From Bryobacteraceae bacterium (GTDB lineage: Bacteria > Acidobacteriota > Terriglobia > Bryobacterales > Bryobacteraceae), in NCBI GenBank assembly GCA_947458745.1, contig CANGYQ010000008.1, forward strand, positions 124,001 through 188,000: a DNA stretch of 64,000 nucleotides. The letters are read 5' to 3'. The notes under the pieces are model-generated. The model did not search any database. It saw nothing but the letters and a program-made list of their open reading frames with translations, and was not told the DNA's origin. Shown in pieces: positions 63,001 to 64,000 of the stretch; the first letter of the stretch is position 1; each line of letters begins with the position of its first letter. Both the position numbers and the translations under genes were made by a program.

Positions 63001-64000
63001 TCAGAAATTGAACTTGGCCCCCAGTTGAACCTTACGGCTGCCGCTGATGACCGAGTTGCGGATCCGGCCGAAGACGGCGGAGGAGACCGTGGCGGTGGGG
63101 AAGCCGAACGTCGGCGTGTTCGTGAAGTTGGTCATGTCCGCGCGAATCTCGAAGTTGGTCTTCTCGGTTACCCGAATGCGCTTACTGAAGGACATATCCA
63201 TGTTGAAAGCCATCGGCCCACGGAAGAAATTGCGGCCGGTTGACCCGGTCGTCCCCAACGCGGCCACGGACGTAAAGGCCGCCCGTTCTTCCGGACTGAA
63301 GAACCACTTCAACCCGTTCTCATCGCGGGTTCCGCCAAAATCCCGGCGGCAACTGGGGCAATCGCCGGTAGACTGGACCGTATTGAACACGGAGTTGAAG
63401 CCAGAAAACACCGTAAAGGGACGGCCGCTCTGAGCTGTGAAGAGGCCAGCCACTTGCCATCCACCGAGCAAACGGTCCATCACCGCACCGGAGCCCGCCC
63501 CGAACCGCTTTCCTTTGCCGAACGGCAACTCATACACCCAGTAAGACTGCAGCGCGTGCCGGCGATCAAAGTCGCTGGGGGCATAGTTGTACCGCCGGTT
63601 ATTGATGTCAAATGGCGAAGAAGCAGCGGACTGGGCATTGCCGGACGCGGCCACTGTAAAGGCAGGGTCAAAGCTGCGGGTATCGAGCGACTTTGAAAAC
63701 GTGTAGGCCACCTGGAACGTCAGGCCATTCGAAAAGCGGCGATCGAGCTGCATCTGGAGCCCGTGGTAGGTGGAGAAGTCATTGGAGTCTAGTACAAACA
63801 AGCCCCCGGCAAACTGTGGGAAAGGGAAGAAAAAGCTGGCGGGCAGGCCCGCCGCCTCAATCTGCGTGCGGCCACCCGCTACCGTGCGGCGGCCCAAATC
63901 GTTGGCGATGGTGCCGGCCGCGTTGTTGCGCAAGTCAGCGGCATACAGGCGGCGCATGGCATCGGAGCCCGTTTCGGTCGCGTTGCGGCGCGCATCCGGA
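63001..64000 (-). CDS. TonB-dependent receptor, C-terminal part
   Basis: At least 333 codons with no stop up to the window edge, so the 5' end lies beyond. The barrel pattern (HGLQMQLDRRFSNGLTFQVA, TFSKSLDTRSFD, YEFPFGKGKRFG-like YELPFGKGKRFG) and the C-terminus RIRNSVISGSRKVQLGAKFNF-type ending mark an Oar-like receptor. It starts the receptor-DUF1080-DUF1592-DUF1552 array read leftwards. Its function should be uptake of the compound handled by the exported proteins downstream (inference). Confidence 0.9.
   Translation of the reverse strand, partial: PDARRNATETGSDAMRRLYAADLRNNAAGTIANDLGRRTVAGGRTQIEAAGLPASFFFPFPQFAGGLFVLDSNDFSTYHGLQMQLDRRFSNGLTFQVAYTFSKSLDTRSFDPAFTVAASGNAQSAASSPFDINNRRYNYAPSDFDRRHALQSYWVYELPFGKGKRFGAGSGAVMDRLLGGWQVAGLFTAQSGRPFTVFSGFNSVFNTVQSTGDCPSCRRDFGGTRDENGLKWFFSPEERAAFTSVAALGTTGSTGRNFFRGPMAFNMDMSFSKRIRVTEKTNFEIRADMTNFTNTPTFGFPTATVSSAVFGRIRNSVISGSRKVQLGAKFNF

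Overview
The window reads as chromosomal DNA of a high-GC acidobacterium of the Bryobacter/Solibacter type (phylum Acidobacteriota, probably Bryobacterales). Markers, from family knowledge rather than a search: two tandem proteins with the VWFA-related acidobacterial domain, a duplicated orphan ABC permease (ADOP), Oar-like TonB-dependent receptors with an N-terminal carboxypeptidase-regulatory domain, three cytochrome-domain/DUF1501-type gene modules, a PEP-CTERM protein, and an ECF sigma/anti-sigma/DUF4097 operon. There is no rRNA, CRISPR array, integrase, transposase or phage structural gene that I can recognise. One tRNA gene, tRNA-Arg(UCU), lies at 457-533.

Layout. 1-8411: end of a secreted-protein gene, the tRNA, then a plus-strand run of housekeeping genes (quinone oxidoreductase, M24 peptidase, accB, accC, pgi, sulfatase), mostly with 4-bp overlaps. 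8418-9982 (minus): clpS, a short-chain dehydrogenase and a hicBA module whose toxin is frameshifted. 10138-16488: a GH88 hydrolase divergent from a SIS-domain sugar-phosphate enzyme, two tandem VWA genes coupled to a 64-residue ORF, msrP without msrQ, and an intact vapBC whose start codon lies in a perfect 14-bp inverted repeat. 16499-25827: a small membrane protein, larA, and a glycosylation locus (three large multispanning proteins of GT-C type, a GT2 enzyme, a methyltransferase, a lipoprotein). 25828-34473: a possibly structured leader before a DksA/TraR zinc-finger gene, pgeF, an isolated nuoB, an mntA-hepT module whose antitoxin has an in-frame stop, the ADOP permease, a second vapBC, and sigma/anti-sigma/DUF4097. 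34482-42573: a CE15-type esterase, a full TonB-dependent receptor, a PEP-CTERM protein and a Tat-exported Gfo/Idh/MocA oxidoreductase. 42773-64000 (almost all minus): two PSD1-DUF1501 pairs flanking an unusual three-gene cassette (DUF1360 protein, 87-residue protein, tryptophan-rich 706-residue protein), a GOB-like class B3 metallo-beta-lactamase abutting a receptor-gene remnant, a GH105-like gene, then receptor-DUF1080-DUF1592-DUF1552.

How the genes fit together. The secreted hydrolases (sulfatase, CE15, GH88, GH105, DUF1080), TonB receptors, exported oxidoreductase and c-type cytochrome-domain proteins suggest an aerobic soil heterotroph feeding on complex, sulfated or uronic-acid-rich polysaccharides (inference). 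Four toxin-antitoxin modules lie within 24 kb, two of them broken in opposite ways. The best candidates for an undescribed system are the DUF1360/87-residue/tryptophan-rich cassette at 47692-50455 and the repeated receptor/cytochrome-domain/DUF1501-or-DUF1552 modules around it.
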